In this document: positions 25,301 to 36,459 of the stretch, in pieces
How the letters are laid out: each line of letters begins with the position of its first letter
How positions within the stretch are numbered: the first letter of the stretch is position 1
DNA from: Chrysoperla carnea
Lineage: Eukaryota; Arthropoda; Insecta; Neuroptera; Chrysopidae
Direction of reading: 5' to 3'
NCBI RefSeq assembly: GCF_905475395.1
Contig: NC_058339.1
Location: forward strand, 51,407,172-51,471,171
Length of the DNA stretch: 64,000 bases
The notes under the pieces: model-generated
The model's database searches: none
Told to the model about the DNA's origin: nothing
The model's input: only the letters and a program-made list of their open reading frames with translations
Position numbers and translations under genes: made by a program

Positions 25301-25830
25301 GATAGACGCAATTTACATTTCAAACATGTCACTAAAATATAAGATCTAACAAATTCAAACCGATTAAACACACTTTTTTAAAATTCTCTACATAGGATGG
25401 ATCCTTATAATTACTTAGACGTGGTGTAGATAGCGACTTAATTAAAAAAATTGCAAGTTCCTCCGGATAGAAATTTTATATATACTTTTAAAAAGTACTT
25501 TAATATTTTTAAAGCGTATGAGCACAGCTCTCAAAAAAAAACTATTTTAAAATAATAATATAATTAAGGTATTCCTAATTAATAGGAATTTATCGCAATC
25601 ATTAAACTGAAATAATCGATATGGTAATAATAGAATATTTATAATTTAACGGCAGTGTAAAAATTGATATAGAATACAATTCTTGTAAAGAATTTCTACA
25701 CCGATGTAAAGTACCATGTTGTAATTTCTAAAAAGTTTTTTTAACGGAATGATTACGATAACTCCAATTTTCGTATCCAAATGCCACTTACAACTTACAA
25801 ATAATCATCTCTCAACAAATTATCTCATAA

Positions 25831-28800
25831 CTATAAAGGTTTTTGATTATCATTTATTTCAATTGTATTGCTTCCATCTGCAGAAGATTGTGGAAGACCA
25901 TTTACAGTACCACTAACATTTGAGCTGTGACTACTTGACCGTGAATGACTTCCTCCGCCTACTTGAGTTTGTATTAAAGGTTGAGGTGGTGCTTTTGAAA
26001 TACCCGGTGTCGCTTGTCCACCTTGTAATTGCATATGATATCGATAAATATTTTCTGTGGATTCAACAACTCCTTGAGTTAAATTTAAACTACGTCCTCG
26101 AACACCCGTTTCTTTACTTTTTGGTGACCACCAATTAACAAATGTACCCACAATTGGGACTTGTCGTAAAATACCTTCTTGCCACATACGTTCTTCGTTT
26201 TCTTTTTGTAAGTCTTGCATGGCAGTTTCAATACCTTTCTTTACGATTTCTGTCATTGAATCAATTATTTTCGAGTTTTCTTCCACTGCTTTACCCGTGT
26301 CAATTACAAGGCTTAATAGTTCTTCAATATCTGTATCATCGGTTACTAACCCGAATCGAACACATGCTAAACCATCAATATCTTCTCCCAAGGAGAACGC
26401 ATTATCTGTAGTACGTAGATTATCGACCAAAGCAATATTTAAACGGTTTAATTCGTCTTTTGCTTGATCAGTTAGAATTTGTTCCCAAGTTTCAGGTGCA
26501 TAGCGAACACCACCCAATCCAGCCCAATCTGGCACATTTACTAGTTTAAGAACCGGACATAAATCGACAAGTTCCTTAAATGTTTGCTTATGTCGCACTG
26601 TAGCTGTGATTATTTTCAATTGCGATTCGAAAAATTCAACAAATGCGATTATATCATCTTCGGTTAATGGAAAACCATTTTCCAAGGGACAGTATCGCAA
26701 TACTACACCGGTATTTTCTAAGTCAAATGTTTGTAATGGTATTTGTGAACCGTCTCGTTGAAGAACTTGACCTAACCAACTATTAAGTTTATCGTAATAT
26801 TCAGGAACTCGCCCTGTAAATATTTCTGTTTCGGGAACTTGTGGTATAAATTGAAATACTACACATGTGACAGCAGTTTCTAATAATAGCTGCAAGAAAA
26901 AGAGAAACATCGAAAAATAAAAGAAAGTATTTAAATTGGAAGAATTCCGAAAATTTACTTACATTTGTGTTTATAGGTTTGGATAGGAAATTATCAATAG
27001 TGTAGGTTCCATCTTCACCACCTGGCGTGGGACTCTAATAATTAAAAACAAACGAGTTTCAGCTCAAGTGTTCAATCTTTTAAAGAGGGTTTTTAAAGGT
27101 TTGTATTATAAAACCACCAAGTAATTTTCATTTTACTTACCACAATTCTGATACAGTTATATTTAGAAATTGCTTTCCATACAATTTCAACATTTTTGAA
27201 TGCTTGTGAAATTCGAGAATATATTGCATCTCGTCCTAGTGCCTGTAATGAACACCAAATTGGTAAGCAAGGTACCTTACGTCCAGTCCCACTTAAACCA
27301 GCTCGAATTGTTGATGAATCGTTCGCTCGATATAAAGTCTATATTTTTATTAAGGAAATATTTTGAACAAAAGATTTGGTTTTGTTAATTTTGTTTTTCA
27401 TATAAAAAAAGGATACAACCATTGGAAGACCAGGAATATTGAGCCATGTTCCTAAATTTAATGTAAAACTATCAGCTAATGGAGGTGGCTGAAACATAGA
27501 ACAAGTGTATTAATTAAAATCTAAAAGAATGCTATTTTTAAAAGGACGATGCTTTAGATTCTTCTACAGTTATTCTTAATACTCACCGTTGAATCACGTG
27601 GAGCTCGCGGAGATTGAAAATACGAATTTAACATTAAAGCAGCTAGTGCATGTCCATGCAAATGTAACCAAATATCATGTGTCTTGCAGAGCTCCACAAG
27701 TCGAGGTATGTTATCAACATGACCAGTGATAAATGTTCCCGCATCGGCTACAACAAGTAACGGGGTTCGGCCAGCCACCACATCTTCACCAATCATACGT
27801 TGCAAAGCACTGATATCCATTGTATACTGTGAACCAAACACAGTATGCGTTGGTACTGGTCGTATACAAGCAAATGGTAGCCCCAATTGCCGACAATGAT
27901 GATGTAAAGCACCCAGGGGACTTTGTGCACTAATGTACATTGTAGGTAACGAAGATGATAATACAGTCATGCCATCGTCTAACGCACGTGGATATCGTCT
28001 ATGTAGCTCTTTACGAATAATACGTAATAAACCTTCGAAAAGATCATCGTGGTAACTTGCTGCGCAATCCCAAAACCTAAAAAAAATCAAAATAAAGATT
28101 ACTAACTAAGTTAATTTAAGAATCCAGAGTTTTTTTCCTGAAAGGAATCAGCTTTGTCCTATCTCGTACGGTTTAAAAGATGAAACCCATGGACACCTGG
28201 CCCAATTTATCGATTTTGCTTGTTCACAAATTTATATTTTAGGTCTAAAAAAAGCTATTAAAAAAAAAAATTTCAGCTCACTATCTATTTTCGCTTTTTA
28301 GTTATCAATGATCAAATGATCGTGTTTTTTTTTGGGTCATAATTGCCTTTAATACTGATTTTTATCCAAATCGAAAAAAAATATTTTGTGATGATTTGAT
28401 TGTGTCAAACAAGTCAAAATAAACCAAAAATGAATCAATTTTTTCGGTATATTACTTGATTGGTTTTATTCCTCGGATGAAATAAACAAGACAAATGGTG
28501 AAGCAAATAATGTTAAATATTTAGGGTTCTGTACATCGAAAAACAAGCAAAATTTCGAGAAATTGTACTATTATTTGTTTTCGTTTTATTTTGTTGTATT
28601 TCAAAAAGTTCATAGTAAAATCGCGTCGACAATGATACTCTTATCGTGCCAAAAATGTTATGGAATGCTTAAATTTCTTTACGTTTAAACCATTATCAAA
28701 ACCAATAAGTGCTTGACGATGGTTTAAAGAAATTTAAGCACATAGTTAAATTCAATTAAACATTTTTTTTTAATTAAAAATAATTTACCTAAATATATAG

Positions 28801-29333
28801 CTAAGCCATCTAGTAGTTTCTGCAGTTAATTTCGCATTCAATTTTTGTAATCGTGGCCTATCCAACGTACTCACATAAGCCATAATACTATGCGATACAA
28901 TCGCAATTTTCGCACAATCGTCTAATGGTTCCAGTGTGGCAGTATTATCTTCATCATAATCGTAAATAAGTAGTTTCTCAATTTTGCTGATAATCTTCTC
29001 AAAATCTTGTTTCTCTGTATTCAAATGCAACAATTGTGAACTAGATTCAGCGTCCCATGGAAGTTGATTTCGTACACTCTCAACGTTATTCTCCTCCGCA
29101 GCTTTTTCTAATCGTGTAACAATTTGTGACGCTTTAATTTCAATTTCTTTCAATGGATTTGTCGCGGGCTGTAATATAATAGGTTATAAAGTCAATAAAA
29201 CGCCTACGATTTTTTTTAAAATTCGGTATTAAAAATTTAAACTTACCTTTTCAGTATTATCCATTTTTGCTAAATTCTCGTCACTTACATTTTCCACAAT
29301 TTGATTATCAATAACACCGGGTTCTGCCATCAT
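25831..29333 (-). CDS. PDXDC1: PDXDC1-like pyridoxal-dependent decarboxylase domain protein (complete, 7 coding exons)
   Basis: Joined minus-strand exons 29333-29247, 29168-28789, 28076-27587, 27488-27420, 27338-27141, 27034-26963 and 26889-25831 give one open frame of 784 aa; every junction is GT-AG and keeps frame. Length fits the PDXDC1 family (about 790 aa). Family-like blocks are TTRWLSYIFR (end of exon 2), ADAGTFITGHVD (about 266-277), WLHLHGHALAAL (about 292-303), ADSFTLNLGTWL (about 324-335) and LPIWCSLQALGRD in exon 5. The fold is that of group II PLP decarboxylases, but the position of the PLP-binding Asp reads His296 and that of the Schiff-base Lys reads Thr333, so catalysis is doubtful. 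The last ~60 residues are Ser/Gly/Asn-rich and probably disordered. No signal peptide or membrane span is seen. The start is the first of two tandem ATGs. The gene diverges from the USP22 gene. Family assignment is from recognised motifs, not a search. Confidence 0.9.
28667..28739. repeat. Inverted repeat in PDXDC1 intron 2
   Basis: GCTTAAATTTCTTTACGTTTAAACC and GGTTTAAAGAAATTTAAGC pair, with a short bulge and a ~25-nt loop. It lies between two coding exons and away from the splice sites. Confidence 0.65.
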
Positions 29334-31415
29334 TTCAGACGTCGTGGCAGAATTTTATTGCCGTACAACTAAATAACGTTATCTTTGTTTAAAATTATTT
29401 TATTGCTTAAAATTAATACCATTTTAAGAGCATTTATAACTAATTTTGTGCCTTTTAAATAAACACAAAAAATAATTATTTTTACAAAAACAATTTTATA
29501 TTAAACTCAAATAATCTTAATAAATTTTACAGCTCAAATATCAAATGTCAAATTTATTATAAGACGTATACAGTTATTAGACAAGGATAGGAATATTTCC
29601 TAGGTGAAATTATTTTGTTGTCGGTAAAAAACTACCAATGCACTCAAAAACTGCACAGATGTTTATACTAAACGTAAACCAACAATTGTAAAATTATCCA
29701 ATCATATAAATATTAAAATTAAATAATTACCTATATTTCTGTATAATACTTCTGTCCTTTAATTTCTCACCTTATAAAAATATAAAGTTGAGAAAAGTGT
29801 TCATATCATAAACATAAGATTATATGAAATAAAGACAGAATAAATTAAAAAATTTTTTTTTAAATCTTTTTTCAGGGTTTATTTAAAGTTCTGAAAATCC
29901 TTAAATATTCTCTTTAAAAGAATAATCATACTTCTTTCTGTTTTCTTTCTCAGTTCTGATTACATTGTTTGATAATTCCGGAACATCTATTTAGTCTGAC
30001 ATCTTTAGATAATTTTCATTTACAAAAAAATACTTTTTTTTAAATTTTATCGTAAATTTAAAAAAAAAAAAACAAGTGAAAACAAACAATTGACTGAGTT
30101 AATTGTTGAAATACCATGTATAGACAGTTTTGATGACGCAATTGTTTGTTTTTTGACGTCACGTAAATAAAGAAAGATTTCCACTCTTAAATAGTCACAC
30201 ACACATAACTGATATTCCCATATTAATACATACTACAAAATTTTTCCCTAATTAGCGCCCTCGTGGGTAAACAGTGATGTTTACAAGAAAATGTTTCAAA
30301 CAAAAGTTGTTTATTTTTTTATAAGGAACATTTTTTACATTTAAACATTTGTTCTATCTCTAACGGTTTAAGTCTTAAGCACACTATAAAAATTTCAGCT
30401 TGATATCTCTTTTCGTTTTTGAGTAATCGTGATGACAGACGGGCAGACGACAGACGACAGACAGACAGACAGACATATGGAAATGGGCTAATTAGGTGAT
30501 TATATGAACACCTAAACCAAAATTTTTTTCGTAGCATCAATATTTTTAAGCGATACAAACTTGGGACTAAGCTTAATATACTATGTATATTTCATATACA
30601 TGGTATAATTATTTTTGCACTCTTGTTAACTATACCGGCACACTGTAATAGAGAATATTCATAAAGAAAATTTTTACATTTCTTAACAAAATACGAAAAT
30701 ATACTGTAAAATAGATGACAAAAAGTGAAATTGAAATTAAAATCGGCTAAGAAATACGAATGATGTAACCATTTTAAATTACTAGTTAGACTGATATTGG
30801 GCATAGCATTTGACGTCATTTACTATGTTTGCCATAAGTCAATGCTAAATTCTGGTTTGCTTTGCAATAAAATCTATGATGACTTTTAACTTGGTTGTTT
30901 TTATAGTTATTCGAAAAATAAATTTTCTCTGCTGTTTGGTTCATGAATGAGCTTTTATTAAAGCAAAAAATAAATATTTATCATAATCATGAATATTTCC
31001 TATATTTACTCGTCTCTGCATTTCAAAACTAATGAACCCAAGTCTGATCATATTTTCAACTTAATTTCTAATGATTATAATCTTAACGAAGGTGAATAAT
31101 TTTCAATTAATGTCATTTTTTACGTAACTTTCTAGAAAGTTTTAATAGCTTTTCTACAAGGTTCTGTAGATATAATAATTCAAACTCAAAGCAGCGAGCT
31201 AGATGTATATAGACATCTCTGAAAGAAAAAAACGACTGACGAATATATATTTGTAGAAGGGATGACTGTCACTAGAGTAGTATTTTGTTAAATTACAATT
31301 GAAATATTTATAAATTGTGAAAAAATAACAATTAATTACTGCATTGGATTGTATAGAAAAATAATTTAATAAAAAAAAAACTGTGTCTTATTTTTAATAA
31401 AATTTCTATAAAAAT
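29334..31415. promoter_or_regulatory. Divergent intergenic region between PDXDC1-like and USP22 genes
   Basis: The 2.08 kb separating the two start codons must hold both 5' UTRs and promoters. It is AT-rich. I see no CpG-rich block and no clear TATA/initiator pair. A family A repeat (30072-30607) occupies the middle, so any shared promoter is split or displaced by it. The stretches 29334-30071 and 30608-31415 contain no open frame worth calling. Confidence 0.45.
30072..30607 (+). repeat. Family A dispersed repeat, copy A3, between PDXDC1 and USP22
   Basis: A full-length forward copy from ACAAGTGAAAACAAACAATTG to CATATACATGGTATA. It has lost the GAGTTCGTAAATGAGC core but keeps the other blocks. 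It includes a short CAGA microsatellite (about 30430-30472). Confidence 0.8.
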
Positions 31416-34400
31416 ATGGACAGTTCAAATCGTAATTTAAAAGATAAATGTGATCGACTGATAACAGATATGCAATTGTCAACAAATCATAGCCAATCTG
31501 ATAGTAAAAATTCATGTAATCATATAAATATTTTTAAAGCTGAAGAAGGTCTGAAAATATATAATATTGTACATTCACATTTTATTGCATGTACGACGGA
31601 TTTGTATAGGAAACGAAAGGTTTGTAGTATTTCTAAAAAAATATTCTTAATTTAAGTTATTTAAAAATTTTTAATAATATATTAAATATTGCCTCATTAG
31701 AACGTGTTATGAAAATTAGCAAATTTATGTAATTTCACTTTCTTGTTACAATTAAAAGATTAAAACCAGGTTATGGGAATTTATCATATGTAAGGTGTTA
31801 CCTTCATCAAGTTCATCTACCCTTGATGTTCAATTTTTTTTTTCTTAATAGCCTCAAGCTTTATAATTTAAATATAAATCATATTATTAAATAAATTGGT
31901 ATTGTAATTATTCAGAATTTCGAATTTTCTAAAAGTTTTTAGAAAAGGCTTCCCTCACTTCGTTTGGTTAATCAACCTTGATGTTTATTTTTATTCAACC
32001 TTGATATTTTTATTCAGGCTGTAAAATTTAAATAGCTTGACTACAAATTGTAAATTAGCAAATAAACAATTCAAAATTTCTACAAGGAATATTGGGATTT
32101 TTTTTTAGTTTATTTCTGTATTTTTAGGATTAACTTAATGCTAAATTCGGTAAATTTGCACTTTATCGACCCTTCTTAAAAATGCTCCTATAACACCACA
32201 AAAAAACCAAATTAACAAATTTTTATGATGCATTTAAAAATTTCTAAATCTCTTTTAGTTTACGAGATATCGAAGTTAGAAAATGTATAAAATAATCTGG
32301 ATTGAGATAACCTAAGTGTATTGTGGTTTTTAGATTTTAACCTTTATTTAGATTGGGTTTAGGGCTGCCAAATCAAAATTAAAAAAATAATCGGAGATCA
32401 AGTCACGAAATCCAGATTACCTTTTTTTATTTATCGTAAATATGCGAAGAATAAATTACGCAATTTTAATTTTTCTTGTTTATTCTTGCCAAATTATTCA
32501 TCTTATATAGCAGTATCAAATTTAAAAAAAAACATTTTTTTTTCATGCGTCTACCATTTTGTTTAAAAAAATAAATTTTTATTTACAAGGAATTAATTGT
32601 TTCTTATAAAAATGGCAAACAAAAATCGGAGATTACGGTCCAAAACCGAATATTTGGTAGCCTTAATTGAGTTGATTTCTCTTGCCCTTCTTGTATTTAA
32701 CCTATATTTTTGACAAGTGTTTAATTTTCTCTGAAATATCTGAATAGGTCGTAAACACAAGATGTCATCAATGCCGTAGTAGAAAACGTTTACATTCATG
32801 TTTACATTGTGTATTTTTTGGCTGTTACGATGGACATGTCCAAGCTCATTATGCCAGACACGATCATTATTTATACGTGGATCTAACATACGGAAATATA
32901 TTATGCATGAAATGTGGCGATTATGAGTATGATGATGAGTTAGCTGATATTGCTAGACGCAATCTATTAGATGCATCAAAAGATTTGGGACATCCGGCAC
33001 CATCATGGATTCCACTTTGGTTAACCAAAAAAGAAATATTAGAAGTTCAACGACATTCAAAACGTTTAAGACTGAATTCACAATCGCCAGTTGGTCTAAG
33101 ACCACTTATCAATATGGGGAATACATGTTATATGAATTGTATTATACAGGTAATGTACTTCAAATGGCTTGTCAAAAATTTTAGTTTGAAACTTCGTGAG
33201 TGGCTTCTTTTTGGCGAGCATACCAAACTTTGAATCTACTACTTTTTTCGAATATGCTGTATTTTCAAATGAGCATGATAACGGGATATTTAAACTATCG
33301 GTTTGAAAAACGCAGCAGGGAATTTTTCGGACACTCTAATCACTTGATAATTATTAAACAATTCAGCAAAAGTGAACTTTGTATGTATCGAAAAACAAAA
33401 ATACTAAAGGCATGTTCGAGGTTTTAGGCAAGCTCATCGATGCAGTATCTTTATCGGACAAAATATCTTTCGAATTTCTCATTAAATCTTTTAAGTGCGT
33501 TAGAACTATAAGTATGTTTTCATCAAGAAAGAATGCGGCATATTTCGCCCATGCACATTTGAAAACACAGCACTTTCGAAAAAAGTCGTAGAAAGTTTGG
33601 TAGAATCGTCAAATGGAAGCGCCTTACGAAGTTTCAAGTATATATTAATCGTTTAACAAAAAGATTGCTGTACTGCGGATTATAATGTTTGAATTTTTTT
33701 GCAAATTTTGAAATTCAAAAATAACATTTCATGAATATTTATTTTTTACCGTTGCAATTACTGAGGGAAACTTTAAAGAAAGTAATTTTTAGGTTTTAAT
33801 GCGCACTCCACTACTACGAAATTATTTAATGTCAGAACGACATAAATGTTCGAATTCCGATGGAATGTGTGTTATGTGTGAATATGTCGAGTTATTCGAG
33901 GTAAAATTTATTTTTTTAATTTTGTTTTAATGAAATTTCTTTCTGAATATTTTAATTTATTTTAGGAATTTTACTGTGGCGGAAAAGAAGGCTTATTAGC
34001 CCCATACAAATTACTGTATTTAATGTGGATGCATAAACCAAATTTAGCTGGATATAAACAACAGGATGCCCAGGAATTTTTTTTAGCAACGTTAGATATA
34101 TTACATAAAAATTGTGTTCAATCGCAATTATCTGCAAAGCAATCTTCGAATGGATCAGAGAGTGATTTTGATTTTAAAAATGATTTAGATTTACGGAAAG
34201 AAGAGAATTTCTCAAAAGTTCAATCAATAATTAAACAAACATTTATGGGGAAATATCAAAGTGATGTTGTATGTCAAAATTGCAAGTACGTAAAAACCAA
34301 TTTTAGGCCTACCAACTTAAAAATTTCCAAATCCTGAAAATATTGAAATATAAAGAATCTTCGAGGATTGGCAACTCAATTCAATCAATTTAGTATTGCT

Positions 34401-36328
34401 ATCAATAGAATATTAAATATTGAGAAAATCACTATGACGTCAATCAGTATGGCAGTCATAAGCAGGCTTAAATCTTAAAACAGCAGTAATCAATGGAATG
34501 ACTAGGCTTTTAAAAAAGTGGGCTATTTTTGACTAGAAAATTCATACATTTGAATAGTATTGTTGTAAATTACCATGATTTCTTAATATCAATCTATTTA
34601 TTCAACACCTGCTGAAACCCAATTAGAGGATTTCTCTCTTTCTTAGGACAAAATGATTTTCACAATAATGAAGCTTTAATCTTGCTCCTCGCCTCCCAAA
34701 ATTCAAGTTATAAATGTCGAACCAATTAGAGAAAGATCTTATTTTCAAACTAACGTTAAAGTTAACCTCAATATCACCACCGATTCTTTATTTTACACTT
34801 TTTGTCTAAATTTAAAAAAAATAAAAAACTTTTAATAGTTATTTGATCGTCCTGGCGATCTTTCGAGGATACATAGTATATTATGGTTTTTTCTATTTGC
34901 AGAGGAGTATCATCAACGGTAGAAACATTTTGGGATATACCATTAGATTTAGGGCCAACACCAGATGGCAGTTCATTATTAGATTGTTTAAAACGTTTCA
35001 CTAGTCCTGAACTATTAGAAGTAAAAATTAAGTGCAATAATTGTAATTCAATTGAAGAAGGTACCAAACAATTAACAGTTAAGAAAATTCCAATAGTAGC
35101 ATCATTTCAATTGAAACGTTTTAAGAATGTATTAACTAAAACACATGTACAAATTGAGAAGAAAGTTTCTACTGTAATATCATTCCCTGAAGTATTAGAT
35201 ATGACACCATTTATGACGAAATCACGTAATAGTACACCAAGTCAAGTATTTTCACCGTACGATAATCGTTATATATTATTTGGTGTTATTAATCATCATG
35301 GGCAATCTGGTGCTGGACATTATACAGCGTTTGTAAGATTACCACCGAATTTCTGGTATAAATGTGATGATAATAAAATTACGAAAGCCACCTTAAAAGA
35401 AGTTTTGGATTCTGAAGGGTAAGCATTTATTATACTTATCAGGTGATTGATTTTTATTATTCTTTTCAAATGTTCGAAAAATATTGAACAAGAGAAAATG
35501 AAAAGCCAATTTAATGACATTTTATTAAATGTATAAAAAACCTGGAAAATTTACCTGGGTTTAAAAATTATTAACACATACGAATGACATTTCTTGCCCT
35601 TGATAACTTGTCTAAAAAATTTTTCCTAAGCTAGCGTATTTTTTTCGATTAAAGGCAATAATAACATATTTTTAAGCCGCATTTCCTCCAAAAGCTAACG
35701 ATTTTCAAAAAATATCCCCAATCAAACTCTTCAACTTGTGTTTTTTTAGTTATTTATGTTTGGTTAACTACAAAACGAGCTATTAGTCATAATAAATTAA
35801 AATGACCCCTCTGTATATATTCTATTCTTTTAGCCTGATGTAGTACACTGTGCTACTTTGCTTCAATTACTTTTAAAAGTAAATATTTAATAATACACGC
35901 TAAAAACGATACAAAAAGAATATTATAGCAAAAAAAAAACTTCCTTCTGTTCGTAAAAATTTTTTAGAATCGAGTCCTGCTCTTCAGTAAATTATCTTAA
36001 CATAGCAAACAGCATATTATACAATTAGTGCTGTAAATTGCCAGTTACAATTTTATCACTCGAGTGTGTGATGGACAATCCGCATCAGTTGAATAAAAGG
36101 TTATTCTTGGCGAATACAAAGATTAGTTACCTCTTTCTGCACGGTTTTTCATAAATTGATAAAGATAGCTAATATTAAATTTGCTTGTCGTGCGCAGTGG
36201 ATAATTAGTTGTACCGCATGAGTGACGAAAAATTATTTATTTCTTATTAACATGATAATATAACTTAGGTTAATTTTTTTTCTAGGTATCTTCTATTTTA
36301 CCATAAACGTACTGTCGAATACTTTTAA
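31416..36328 (+). CDS. USP22: Ubiquitin carboxyl-terminal hydrolase 22 / nonstop (SAGA deubiquitinase), complete, 6 coding exons
   Basis: Exons 31416-31619, 32748-33149, 33793-33900, 33966-34285, 34903-35418 and 36286-36328 join at GT-AG sites into a 530-aa frame; human USP22 is about 525 aa. An N-terminal ZnF-UBP domain (about 55-130) shows RCHQCRS, SCLHCVFFGC, HYARHDHYLYVDL and CMKCGDY. The USP catalytic domain starts at GLRPLINMGNTCYMNC with the nucleophile at Cys195. YKQQDAQEFF, the Zn pairs CQNC and CNNC, GAGHYTAF with His484 and WYKCDDNKIT with the acidic residue follow, so the enzyme looks active. In the family it removes ubiquitin from histone H2B within the SAGA module with Sgf11, Ataxin-7 and ENY2. 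The last exon is only 43 nt (YLLFYHKRTVEYF and stop). A possible poly(A) signal AATAAA lies at 36446-36451. Intron 5 carries half of an inverted-repeat element. Confidence 0.95.
35595..35815. mobile_element. Half copy of the foldback element of 4607-5266, inside USP22 intron 5
   Basis: It shares CTTGATAACTTGTCTAAAAAA-like, GCTAGCGT, TTTTTTCGATTAAAGGCAATAAT and CCAAAAGCTAACGATTTTC-type blocks with the element at 4607-5266. It ends in CCCCTCTGTA, a plausible terminus of the CAGGG type. It lies wholly within the intron and does not touch either splice site. Confidence 0.5.
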
Positions 36329-36459
36329 ATGATAGGATTCAACAGAAGAGTAGTACCAAAAAAATATGAATCATCTAAAACCAGTATATAAAGTTATTAT
36401 TAAAATTTAATTAAGTGTTAATTTATTTGGAATATTTTTATTCTAAATAAATTACGTTG

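Larger units (their letters stand above)
17850..25830. other. AT-rich intergenic DNA
   Basis: It holds the 49-bp tandem duplication and the ATCACATGATAT cluster. A slightly G+C-richer patch at 24150-24215 is not recognised. Short frames at 21537-21719, 23070-23336, 23758-24006 and 24676-25044 look random. 19860-19950 may hold a trace of the 4607-5266 element. Confidence 0.45.

Noticed and set aside
25920-26467. Open frames on the plus strand opposite the PDXDC1 last exon
   Set aside because: They are shadows of the well-supported minus-strand exon.
33200-33591. Two plus-strand frames inside USP22 intron 2
   Set aside because: They lie between proven exons, have no known likeness, and the conserved protein continues directly from exon 2 to exon 3.
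34774-35067. Minus-strand frame opposite USP22 exon 5
   Set aside because: Antisense shadow of the conserved catalytic exon.
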